NCBI GenBank assembly: GCA_900545005.1
Contig: UQXO01000008.1
Location: 1-64,000 of the forward strand
Length of the DNA stretch: 64,000 bases
Direction of reading: 5' to 3'
Origin: an uncultured Mycoplasmatota bacterium
GTDB lineage: Bacteria > Bacillota_I > Bacilli_A > RF39 > UBA660
In this document: positions 7,409-14,749 of the stretch, in pieces
How the letters are laid out: each line of letters opens with the position of its first letter
Position numbering within the stretch: the first letter of the stretch is position 1
Made by a program: the position numbers and the translations under genes
Notes under the pieces: model-generated
Told to the model about the DNA's origin: nothing
What the model saw: the letters and a program-made list of their open reading frames with translations, nothing else
Databases searched by the model: none

Positions 7409-8506
7409 CTATTTTTTTAGCATATTTTTTAGCTCGTTTATTACATTAATAAAGTCTGCACAATTGTTACTTAAACATTTTTCACTTTTTAAATCATAAA
7501 GTATATTTTGATGACGTTTATTATCAAAGTCAAAAATAGTTAATATTTCACTAGAATAATCGACCGAATATTTATAATCATTTTTATTAACAAATAATTT
7601 TTTTGATTTAGGATTATATTCTAATTTAATATTTTCATCATCAATAATTTTTGAATAAGTATATAAATCTTTTTCTTCATCATACTTAAAATTTTTTCTT
7701 ACGAATTTTGGCAAATTTTTATTTCCTGCTTTAGTTTTTTCTATTTCAGTATTTCTAGCATCGTCATCATTAATATAAAAAATTTTATTATTAGTCATTT
7801 CTAAAGTTGCTTCTAATTTCATCGTAACTATATTGTCATCATCATCATAAATATCGATATAGATATTATTAATAAATTTCTTAATGTTATTAAAATTCAA
7901 ATAATTATCAATCTTCTCTAAACCTTCTACTAAATCACCATCTTCACGATTAGCAAGAATTATTTTAGTATCACCATTTTTAACATATAATTCATAATTA
8001 TCATAAGAGATAGTATCTTCATCATTACCAATATTATCTATCTCACCAAAGTTTAAATAAGAACGATGTTTAGAAATAATCATCAAAGTGTTTTTAACAA
8101 CATAATTTTCAGTCGAACCACCGACTCGATAAACTTTAATAGAATTATAATTAGAAACAAAGTAGATTGTTAATGCAGCAATAATTGCAGCGATAACCGT
8201 TATTAAACAAGACATCCGAATGCGATGAATCCTTCTTTCACTCTCGCTAATAATTCTAATAGGAACGTTTCTAATATCTCTAGCATTACCTTTATTCATC
8301 CTAGCACCATAAACAAGTTCATTGATACTAACATTATAAAACTTAGCTAGTGCATCTATATTTTCAACTGATGGTAATTTTTTAGAACACTCCCATCTTG
8401 ATATAACACTTCTATCGAAGTTTAATTCGGCCGCTAACTGATCTTGAGTTAAATTTCTTTCTTTTCTTAACGCTCTTAAAAATTGTCCTATTTTTTCAAA
8501 TTCCAT
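7409..8506 (-). CDS. Membrane-anchored XRE-family transcription regulator
   Basis: I place the start at the ATG four codons into the open frame, because the first codon is GTG with a poor RBS (about 365 residues). Residues 1-65 are an XRE helix-turn-helix (FLRALRKERNLTQDQLAAEL and SVISRWECSKKLPSVENI). A basic linker and one membrane helix follow (about 98-121, CLITVIAAIIAALTIYF). The remaining 240 residues would lie outside and are rich in Asp, Asn and Lys. That topology suggests a sensor whose DNA-binding head is tethered to the membrane. Targets are unknown; the secreted-protein gene after it and spoVIF before it are the nearest candidates. Confidence 0.8.
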   Translation of the reverse strand: MEFEKIGQFLRALRKERNLTQDQLAAELNFDRSVISRWECSKKLPSVENIDALAKFYNVSINELVYGARMNKGNARDIRNVPIRIISESERRIHRIRMSCLITVIAAIIAALTIYFVSNYNSIKVYRVGGSTENYVVKNTLMIISKHRSYLNFGEIDNIGNDEDTISYDNYELYVKNGDTKIILANREDGDLVEGLEKIDNYLNFNNIKKFINNIYIDIYDDDDNIVTMKLEATLEMTNNKIFYINDDDARNTEIEKTKAGNKNLPKFVRKNFKYDEEKDLYTYSKIIDDENIKLEYNPKSKKLFVNKNDYKYSVDYSSEILTIFDFDNKRHQNILYDLKSEKCLSNNCADFINVINELKNMLKK

Positions 8507-8560
8507 ATAATTACTCACTCACTTTAATTAATGAATAATTATACCATAAATTACCAAATC

Positions 8561-8803
8561 TTAAAACATTTTATCAATACTTTTTGGAACTTTATCTTTT
8601 AAAATTGTATCAATTATTCTGTCTTCCTTCTCTTTAGAGACATTTTTTCCAGTCATCTTTGATAAAGTGCCTATTACTTCTCTTATTGTACTCTCATCTT
8701 TCATATTTCCATTATTTAATTTTTCTGCTAAATCAAGAATAGTTTTTTTATTTACTTTAGTCTTCTTTTCGACTTTCTTAAAAAAATCATCATTAAAATT
8801 CAT
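8561..8803 (-). CDS. spoVIF: SpoVIF-like sporulation protein
   Basis: The 80-residue protein aligns by eye with stage VI sporulation protein F over its length: DDFFKKVEKKTKVN at the start, DLAEKLNNGNMKDESTIREV in the middle and VSKEKEDRIIDTILKDKVP near the end. In Bacillus, SpoVIF is needed for late spore-coat assembly. The organism may be a spore former, or the protein may have been kept for another role in a reduced genome. It follows the sipW-like gene after a terminator and has no other sporulation gene beside it. Confidence 0.75.
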   Translation of the reverse strand: MNFNDDFFKKVEKKTKVNKKTILDLAEKLNNGNMKDESTIREVIGTLSKMTGKNVSKEKEDRIIDTILKDKVPKSIDKMF

Positions 8804-8850
8804 AAATATCCCCTGGTACTAATATATGTTCTTAGATAAAAAATAGGTAC

Positions 8851-8878
8851 AAAAAATACCAAGAATGTTCTCAGTATT
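8851..8878 (-). terminator. Terminator of the surface-fibre operon
   Basis: An eleven-pair stem (AATACTGAGAA with TTCTTGGTATT, two G-U) with a two-base gap and six T. It overlaps the TGA stop of the sipW-like gene and closes the 13555-8871 unit. Confidence 0.75.
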
Positions 8879-10034
8879 TTTTTTCTTTAATTTTTTCTAG
8901 GACTTTATCAATATCTATATCTTGCTTATTATTTTGATTTTTAGAATTATTATTTACTTTCTTAGATGTTGTTTTTTTCTTAGAATTATTAGTACCATAA
9001 TTATTCTTCTTTTGAATATTAGTCTTTTTAGTTTTGTATGTAGATTGTTTTGAACGATTATGATTACTATTTTTATTAGAATGTTTAATATTTGAATTTA
9101 ATTCTTTTTTAGATTCTTCTAGTTTTGATGAACTTCCATCTTCTTTTTCAAAACTCGTTATAACAGTATTTTGAGTTGGTTTTGATTCTTTATTTTCTTC
9201 TAAAGTAGTTGTCTCTATTTTTTTAGGTTCTTCTACCTTAGCAATATCTTCATAAGAATTTATTTCCTCTTTAGTATCTTCTAGAGAATTATTATTTTCT
9301 GATGAGCTTTCTAATTCTTTTACATCTTTTTTATTTTCGATAGTATTATCTTTATTAATTAATCGTTCTTTAATTTTTTTCTTTAAGTCTTCTTCTTCTT
9401 CTTTTGTTAATTTATAATCTTTAGTCTTTAATGATTCATCTACTTTTTTCTTAGTGCCAAATAAATTTAGCATCTTTAGTAAATCATAGATTAAGACACC
9501 AAAGGCTGGTATTAATATCAAGAATAGTTTAGCGCCTTGTTTAAGTAAGAAGAATTGGACTTGTCCTAATTGAGGTATTTTTAGAATTACTTTTCCTATT
9601 ACATTATTATATTCAACGGGAGATTCATCTGGTACTAAGTTATAATCTCCCTTAGTAGTATAATAATATTTTCCATCTTCATAAGTTACTTTAATTATTC
9701 TATGAGTTATGGTTTCACCATAGTTAATTTTACTTTGAGAAATAAAGGTTATTATATCTCCTTCTTGAAGTTTGGTTGGATCATCTATTCTTTGATTAAC
9801 AACTACATCATAAACTTGAATGGTTGGTAGCATTGACCCGGATATAATTGTATATAAGGATACAATTGGTTTAAATCTTTCGCCTTTTCTGGCGTAGATA
9901 TTAGTTGCTATAACATAATAGATTAGAAAGGCTGCTAGTAACATTAGAAGGGCAAAAATTGTCCAACTAACGATATCTATTATCATTCTAAACACGGATT
10001 TTTTGCCGACGTTTTTATTTGTCACACTGTTCAC
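8871..10034 (-). CDS. sipW: SipW-type signal peptidase I with long charged tail
   Basis: The catalytic domain (residues ~20-195) has an N-terminal membrane helix, the Ser motif SGSMLPT, DVVVNQR, EGDIITF, and THRIIKV in which a His replaces the bacterial Lys. That Ser-His pair is the mark of the ER/SipW type. A second membrane helix lies near 160-180. The remaining 190 residues are a Lys/Glu/Asn/Ser-rich disordered tail ending in a coiled-coil-like KVLEKIKEKK; such a tail is not part of SipW. In Bacillus, SipW processes TasA and TapA. Here it is the last gene of an operon with TasA-like proteins, so they are the likely substrates. The start is a GTG; a second GTG three codons in has better spacing to AGGGG. 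Confidence 0.88.
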   Translation of the reverse strand: MNSVTNKNVGKKSVFRMIIDIVSWTIFALLMLLAAFLIYYVIATNIYARKGERFKPIVSLYTIISGSMLPTIQVYDVVVNQRIDDPTKLQEGDIITFISQSKINYGETITHRIIKVTYEDGKYYYTTKGDYNLVPDESPVEYNNVIGKVILKIPQLGQVQFFLLKQGAKLFLILIPAFGVLIYDLLKMLNLFGTKKKVDESLKTKDYKLTKEEEEDLKKKIKERLINKDNTIENKKDVKELESSSENNNSLEDTKEEINSYEDIAKVEEPKKIETTTLEENKESKPTQNTVITSFEKEDGSSSKLEESKKELNSNIKHSNKNSNHNRSKQSTYKTKKTNIQKKNNYGTNNSKKKTTSKKVNNNSKNQNNKQDIDIDKVLEKIKEKKY

Positions 10035-10044
10035 CCCTTCTATT

Positions 10045-12756
10045 TTACTTAACTATTAATTCTAAATTAGTACTAAATAATTTACCTTGATCAATATTTT
10101 GATTCTGATTATTTTCTTTAAATTCATAATTGATTGTGTATGTTATTTCACTATTTGGATCTATAGTTTCATTTTCTAATAAGTTAGATTCGATGTATGG
10201 AGTCTTAGAAGTTCCAACAAGATTACCATTTCTAGTAATGGTATAATCTAAATTATTATCATAAGTAAATGTATTAATAACATTTTTCCATCTTAGATTA
10301 TAATTTACGGTATCACTAGTATTATTAATTATTTTGAAAGTTTGACTACCATTCCAACCTGGTCCAATATCTTTAGCTTGTAAAACAATTAAGTCTTTAA
10401 TAAAGAAGTTCTCACCAATAATGATTTCTGTTTCGTTACATTTGGTATCGCACTTACCATCACCATTCGTATCACAGTTATAATCGCATTTACCATCTTT
10501 ATTAGTATCACAATTAATATCGCATTTACCATCGCCATTAGTATCAATATTTAAGTCTGGTTTACCATCACCGTCTAGGTCTATGTTTTTATCTGGCCAT
10601 TCATCACCATTAGTATCACAGTTTAAATCACATTTACCGTCGCCGTTGGTATCTTGATTCATTTTATTCCAATCACCTTTACCATCGCCATCGGTATCAC
10701 AGTTTACATTACATTTGCCATCTTTATTAATATCTAGGTTAGTATCGGGATTCCCATTCCCGTTAGTGTCAATATTCAAGTCTGGTTTACCATCGCCATC
10801 TAAATCTATGTTTTTATCTGGCCATTCATCACCGTCGGTATCGCAGTTTAAATCGCATTTACCATCGCCGTTGGTATCTTGATTCATTTTATTCCAATCA
10901 CCTTTACCATCGCCATCGGTATCGCAGTTTACATCACATTTGCCATCTTTATCAATATCTAAGTTAGTATCAGGATAGCCATTCCCGTTAGTGTCAATAT
11001 TTAAGTCTGGTTTACCATCGCCATCTAAATCTATGTTTTTATCTGGCCATTCATTACCGTCGGTATCACAGTTTAAATCGCATTTACCATCACCATTGGT
11101 ATCCTGGTTAGTTTTATTCCAATCGGCTTTACCATCTTTATCTTTATCAACATTAATATCAGGTTTATTATCTTTATCTAAGTCAAGATTTGTATCAGGA
11201 AGTCCGTTGTTATTAGTATCAATATTCACATCTGGTTTACCATCTTTATTAGTATCACAATTTAAGTCGCATTTGCCATCGCCATTAGTGTCAATATTTA
11301 AATCTGGTTTACCATCACCATCGATATCAATATTTTTATCAGGCCATTCATCACCGTTAGTATCACAGTTTAAATCACACTTGCCGTCGCCATTGGTATC
11401 TTGGTTCATTTTATTCCAATCAGCTTTACCATCTTTATCTTTATCACAGTTTACATCACATTTACCATCTTTATCAATATCTAAATTTGTATCGGGATAA
11501 CCATTGCCGTTGGTGTCGATATTTAAATCTGGTTTACCATCACCATCGATATCAATATTTTTATCAGGCCAACCATCGCCATCGGTATCACAGTTTAAAT
11601 CACATTTACCGTCTCCATTAGTATCTTGGTTAGTTTTATTCCAATCAGCTTTGCCATCTTTATCTTTATCAACGTTAACATCAGGAACTCCATCTTTATT
11701 AATATCTAAATTTGTATCAGGTTTACCATCACCATTGGTATCTATATTTAAGTCTGGTTTACCATCACCATCAATATCAATATTAACATCAGGCCATTCA
11801 TTACCATCAGTATCACAGTTTAAATCACACTTACCATCACCATTGGTATCTTGATTCATTTTGTTCCAATCAGCTTTTCCATCTTTATCTTTATCAACGT
11901 TAACATCAGGAACTCCATCTTTATTAATATCTAAATTTGTATCGGGTTTACCATTACCATTCGTATCAATGTTTATATCAGGTTTACCATCACCATCGAT
12001 ATCAATATTAACATCAGGCCATTCATCGCCATTCGTATCACAGTTTAAATCACACTTACCATCACCATTGGTATCTTGATTCATTTTATTCCAATCAGCT
12101 TTTCCATCTTTATCTTTATCAACATTAATATCAGGAATTCCATCCTTATTAATATCTAAATTCATGTCTGGTTTAGCGTTATCATTAGTATCAATATTAG
12201 TATCAGCTTTTCCATCCCCATCAACATCAATGTTTATATCAGCTTTACCATCACCGTCAATATCAATGTTAATATCGGGCCAACCATCATTATCTGTATC
12301 ACAGTTTAAATCGCATTTACCATCACCGTTAATATCTTGATTCATTAAGTTTTTATCTGGTTTACCATCACCATCAGTATCAATATTAAAGAATACTTCA
12401 TCCAATTTTGTTTTACTATAAGTAATATTTAGGTAAGGCTTTTTACTAAACCATTTAGAACAGTTAGCATCACACTTACCATTATCATTTTTATCTAAGT
12501 TAACTTCCGGAATATTATCTTTATTAATATCTATATTTAACCACCAACGATGTTTTCTAGAAGCACAACAGCCAATTAAAAGAAGTAAAAGAATAATAAT
12601 AATGATAATAATTCTGATGATGCGTTTTATTCTTTTTTTATCTTTTTTATTTTGATCATTTTCTGTTTCAAGTGTTTTTTCCGGTTCAATAGAATTCAAC
12701 TCTTCTTTAGTCTTTGGTAAATCTATTGGAGTTATATTATTATCTTTCTTATTCAT
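10045..12756 (-). CDS. Giant calcium-loop repeat surface protein
   Basis: 903 residues. A basic cytoplasmic start (1-45) precedes one membrane helix (about 46-63, Ile/Leu run ending in GCC). Residues ~75-780 are almost only 12-residue units of the form DxNxDGxxDxNx, the acidic loop seen in thrombospondin type 3, dockerin and EF-hand proteins. They are grouped into 73-residue super-repeats marked by DWNKMNQ or a variant, about eight times, with regularly placed CDLNC cysteine pairs. The last ~110 residues are a beta-rich domain (FFIKDLIVLQA... TINYEFKE) like the C-terminal half of the TasA-like neighbours. Likely a rigid calcium-stiffened stalk outside the cell carrying a fibre-like tip. It lies between a small membrane protein and the signal peptidase, with RBS GAAGGAGAGAG inside the upstream gene. 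Confidence 0.8.
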   Translation of the reverse strand: MNKKDNNITPIDLPKTKEELNSIEPEKTLETENDQNKKDKKRIKRIIRIIIIIIILLLLLIGCCASRKHRWWLNIDINKDNIPEVNLDKNDNGKCDANCSKWFSKKPYLNITYSKTKLDEVFFNIDTDGDGKPDKNLMNQDINGDGKCDLNCDTDNDGWPDINIDIDGDGKADINIDVDGDGKADTNIDTNDNAKPDMNLDINKDGIPDINVDKDKDGKADWNKMNQDTNGDGKCDLNCDTNGDEWPDVNIDIDGDGKPDINIDTNGNGKPDTNLDINKDGVPDVNVDKDKDGKADWNKMNQDTNGDGKCDLNCDTDGNEWPDVNIDIDGDGKPDLNIDTNGDGKPDTNLDINKDGVPDVNVDKDKDGKADWNKTNQDTNGDGKCDLNCDTDGDGWPDKNIDIDGDGKPDLNIDTNGNGYPDTNLDIDKDGKCDVNCDKDKDGKADWNKMNQDTNGDGKCDLNCDTNGDEWPDKNIDIDGDGKPDLNIDTNGDGKCDLNCDTNKDGKPDVNIDTNNNGLPDTNLDLDKDNKPDINVDKDKDGKADWNKTNQDTNGDGKCDLNCDTDGNEWPDKNIDLDGDGKPDLNIDTNGNGYPDTNLDIDKDGKCDVNCDTDGDGKGDWNKMNQDTNGDGKCDLNCDTDGDEWPDKNIDLDGDGKPDLNIDTNGNGNPDTNLDINKDGKCNVNCDTDGDGKGDWNKMNQDTNGDGKCDLNCDTNGDEWPDKNIDLDGDGKPDLNIDTNGDGKCDINCDTNKDGKCDYNCDTNGDGKCDTKCNETEIIIGENFFIKDLIVLQAKDIGPGWNGSQTFKIINNTSDTVNYNLRWKNVINTFTYDNNLDYTITRNGNLVGTSKTPYIESNLLENETIDPNSEITYTINYEFKENNQNQNIDQGKLFSTNLELIVK
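10440..12420 (-). repeat. Tandem 219-base super-repeats coding the calcium loops
   Basis: A higher-order tandem array of about 219 bases (73 codons), itself built of 36-base units, repeated roughly eight times with the first copy most diverged. Some neighbouring copies are almost identical at DNA level (for example around 10577-10790 and 10798-11010), which points to recent duplication or gene conversion. Open frames seen on the plus strand here are mirror images of the repeat and not genes. Confidence 0.85.
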
Positions 12757-12991
12757 TTGTACTCTCTCCTTCTACAATATTAACTTGATTAACATTTTCA
12801 TTATTTACGCTCTTTTCATAAGATATATATATCATTATGGATGAGATAGCTGTAAATATAAGTGCTATTACAAAGCTGGAAACCATCATTGTAAGAATCA
12901 AATTCCGTTCTTTTTTATCTTTATTCATATAGTCATATAAACTATTTAAGAATTTACTTTTTATTTTTTCTGATTCATTTTTATTTATCAT
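12749..12991 (-). CDS. Small single-pass membrane protein of the fibre operon
   Basis: 80 residues: a charged cytoplasmic start (INKNESEKIKSKFLNSLYDY), one membrane helix (about 33-55, LILTMMVSSFVIALIFTAIS) and a short outer tail. I recognise no family. It overlaps the repeat-protein gene by eight bases and follows the TasA-like gene by 15 bases, so it is translated with them. A role as assembly or anchor factor is inference. RBS AGGAG is well spaced. Confidence 0.7.
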   Translation of the reverse strand: MINKNESEKIKSKFLNSLYDYMNKDKKERNLILTMMVSSFVIALIFTAISSIMIYISYEKSVNNENVNQVNIVEGESTNE

Positions 12992-13006
12992 AATTAAACT
13001 CCTAAA

Positions 13007-13555
13007 CTATTCAGTAGGAGCTGCTACGGCTTCTAGGGTTGCACTAAAAGTTTTACCCATTTCGTTAGTTTGATCAGCATCAGTATCAGTATAGAAAATC
13101 TGTAGTTGACAGGTGTTAGTAGCATTTGGAGCAATAGTTCCTGTTATTAGGTTACTAGCTGTACTTGGCATCGCAAGTTGTTCACCGGTTCCAGTAGCGG
13201 TCTTATCACAAGTAATAGTATATTTTAGTCCGGTTATACCAGTATTAGTAATGGTAGCCCAATTTATCTTATAAGCAAGGTTAATATTACCGGTATTAGT
13301 AAATTTTATTGTTTTTATGGCACTAGAAGTACCAGGAATGGCATTAGATAAAGTAATAGCATTACCATCTGAGTACTCAGCAGTAATATTGGCCGTGGTA
13401 AACTCACTCTTAGAATTATCAGGATTTATTACTGTAATTTTAGAAGCAAAGTAAGCATATGATGTTGTTATTGTTAAAGTAATAATTCCAACCATTAAAA
13501 GAAAAGCACTAATTCCAGTATATATACCCTTTTCTAAACCTTTTTTATCCTTCAT
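13007..13555 (-). CDS. TasA/camelysin-like fibre protein 1
   Basis: 182 residues. The signal segment (about 10-36) ends in TTSYAYFASKIT, the form typical of SipW-processed TasA/CalY proteins. The mature part is a beta-sandwich-like sequence with IKFTNTGNINLAYKINW, where intervals between strands match camelysin, and has two cysteines (TITCDKT and NTCQLQI) that could form a disulfide. TasA-type proteins polymerise into matrix fibres outside the cell. It is the first gene of the operon that ends with the sipW-like peptidase, under a near-consensus promoter, with RBS AGGTGAT. Confidence 0.75.
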   Translation of the reverse strand: MKDKKGLEKGIYTGISAFLLMVGIITLTITTSYAYFASKITVINPDNSKSEFTTANITAEYSDGNAITLSNAIPGTSSAIKTIKFTNTGNINLAYKINWATITNTGITGLKYTITCDKTATGTGEQLAMPSTASNLITGTIAPNATNTCQLQIFYTDTDADQTNEMGKTFSATLEAVAAPTE

Positions 13556-13573
13556 ACGATATCACCTAGTATA

Positions 13574-13602
13574 ATAATAGCAAAATTATTCTTTTTTATC
13601 AA
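13574..13602 (-). promoter_or_regulatory. Promoter of the surface-fibre operon
   Basis: TTGATA, 17 bases, TATTAT on the minus strand, with TTTTGC directly before the -10. The second TasA-like gene has nearly the same arrangement. Confidence 0.7.
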
Positions 13603-13696
13603 GAACTAAAGCCGGCTATTTTTGTATTTCCAAAAGTAAATTTTCTTAAACAAACATAAAAAGACATAAAAATAATTTAATTTAATTTTTACCGTC

Positions 13697-13729
13697 AAAA
13701 AAAGACCTAACACATAATCGTTAAGTCTT
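13697..13729 (-). terminator. Terminator of TasA-like gene 2
   Basis: A ten-pair stem (AAGACTTAAC with GTTAGGTCTT, one G-U), an eight-base loop and seven T on the minus strand, 14 bases past the stop. Confidence 0.85.
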
Positions 13730-13742
13730 AAATCGCTATAAA

Positions 13743-14342
13743 CTAGTTAGCTTTTGGTGCAAATGACATATCAATGCTAAATGATTTACCAACTTGAGTA
13801 TTTTGATTTTCTTTATTAGCATATTCAACTACTAGATAGTAACTATCTGAAGTGTTGTAATTTACTGAAACATTAAGTGATTTAGCAGCAGCGCCACCGG
13901 CATCAATAACTACTTCAGCACCTTCTGGAATTGTGCAAGTTGCATTATCATAGTATTGAGTCCCAGTAGTTACAGGGCTTGAAGTACAAGTGATAGCAGT
14001 TGCTGATTTATATAATTTCCAAGTTACATCAGTAGCAAAATCACCAAGGGTAGGTGTAACAGTTATGGTTGCATTAGCAGGTTCATCACCAGCATGACCA
14101 GACCCAGTTACAGTAACGGGTTTAACAGTTTTAAATCCAGGTAGTGCATCAGTAGCAGTTACCTTACTACCCATATCCATTACAGCACTAGCAATTACCT
14201 TAGTTTTAACTTCAGTCTTTGAATTATCAGCATTACTAGTAGTAATACTTGCAGTGAAGTATGCAAATGTTGTACCGATTACGGCAGTTAATAGTGTAGC
14301 AACAGCTATTACACTTAAAAAGATAACATTTTTCTTCTCCAT
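13743..14342 (-). CDS. TasA/camelysin-like fibre protein 2
   Basis: 199 residues. The N-terminus VIAVATLLTAVIGTTFAYFTASITTSN is the same kind of SipW-type signal as in the 13007 protein; both then read (N/D)xDNSK(S/T)E. The mature domain is Ala/Thr/Val-rich with strand-like alternation, two cysteines (AITCTSS, NATCTIP) and ends VGKSFSIDMSFAPKAN, like VGK/MGKTFSATLEA of protein 1. It is probably a second fibre subunit. It has its own promoter and terminator, so it can be expressed apart from the operon. RBS AGAGGAGGAT is strong, consistent with an abundant product. Confidence 0.75.
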   Translation of the reverse strand: MEKKNVIFLSVIAVATLLTAVIGTTFAYFTASITTSNADNSKTEVKTKVIASAVMDMGSKVTATDALPGFKTVKPVTVTGSGHAGDEPANATITVTPTLGDFATDVTWKLYKSATAITCTSSPVTTGTQYYDNATCTIPEGAEVVIDAGGAAAKSLNVSVNYNTSDSYYLVVEYANKENQNTQVGKSFSIDMSFAPKAN

Positions 14343-14368
14343 GATTTTTTATCCTCCTCTATGATTAC

Positions 14369-14397
14369 ATAATAGCAAATTTGAAAAATTATTTCAA
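14369..14397 (-). promoter_or_regulatory. Promoter of TasA-like gene 2
   Basis: TTGAAA, 17 bases, TATTAT with ATTTGC before the -10. Close to the fibre-operon promoter in both boxes and spacing. Confidence 0.7.
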
Positions 14398-14442
14398 CCC
14401 CTTTTTGCTAAAATTTATAATTTGTAAATTTGCATATGACTA

Positions 14443-14697
14443 TTAAAGAAGGACTTGGGTCACCTGATAACCATATATCTCCAAAATAGAAACAATTCTC
14501 CTACTCTTGTGACCAGCATTGCAATATATATAATAATGTTTATTCTTATCTAGTAGATTTTGAAAGTGATAAGACAATTCTAAATAAGGTATATTAATTG
14601 CTCCGTTTATATGTTTTATTTTATAGGTATTTGCATCTTCAACATCAATTAATGGTCCCATACTATTATGGTAATCTTTAATACTTATTGATTGCAT
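14443..14697 (-). CDS. Rhodanese-like single-domain protein
   Basis: The 84-residue protein is a short rhodanese domain: LIDVEDANTYKIKHINGAINIPY matches the DVRxxxEFxxGHIxGAxNIP segment, and YCNAGHKSRR is the active loop with its cysteine. It may move sulfur from thiosulfate or persulfides; the substrate is unknown. Its ribosome site AAGGAG lies inside a terminator-like hairpin at the end of the secretion gene cluster. Confidence 0.85.
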   Translation of the reverse strand: MQSISIKDYHNSMGPLIDVEDANTYKIKHINGAINIPYLELSYHFQNLLDKNKHYYIYCNAGHKSRRIVSILEIYGYQVTQVLL

Positions 14698-14733
14698 AAA
14701 AAACTCCTTTCATCTTATTTTATGAAAAGAGTT
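14698..14733 (-). terminator. Terminator hairpin enclosing the rhodanese RBS
   Basis: A twelve-pair stem (AACTCTTTTCAT with ATGAAAGGAGTT, one G-U), an eight-base loop and six T, directly followed by the rhodanese ATG. The right arm contains AAGGAG. It would end the virD4 transcript, and in a read-through transcript it would hide the ribosome site. Confidence 0.7.
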
Positions 14734-14749
14734 ATTTTTAAGTTAAGTA

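Noticed and set aside
10991..12079. Three long plus-strand frames rich in Ser, Leu and Pro
   Set aside because: They are the antisense image of the calcium-loop repeat; a repeat without stops in one frame gives open frames in others.
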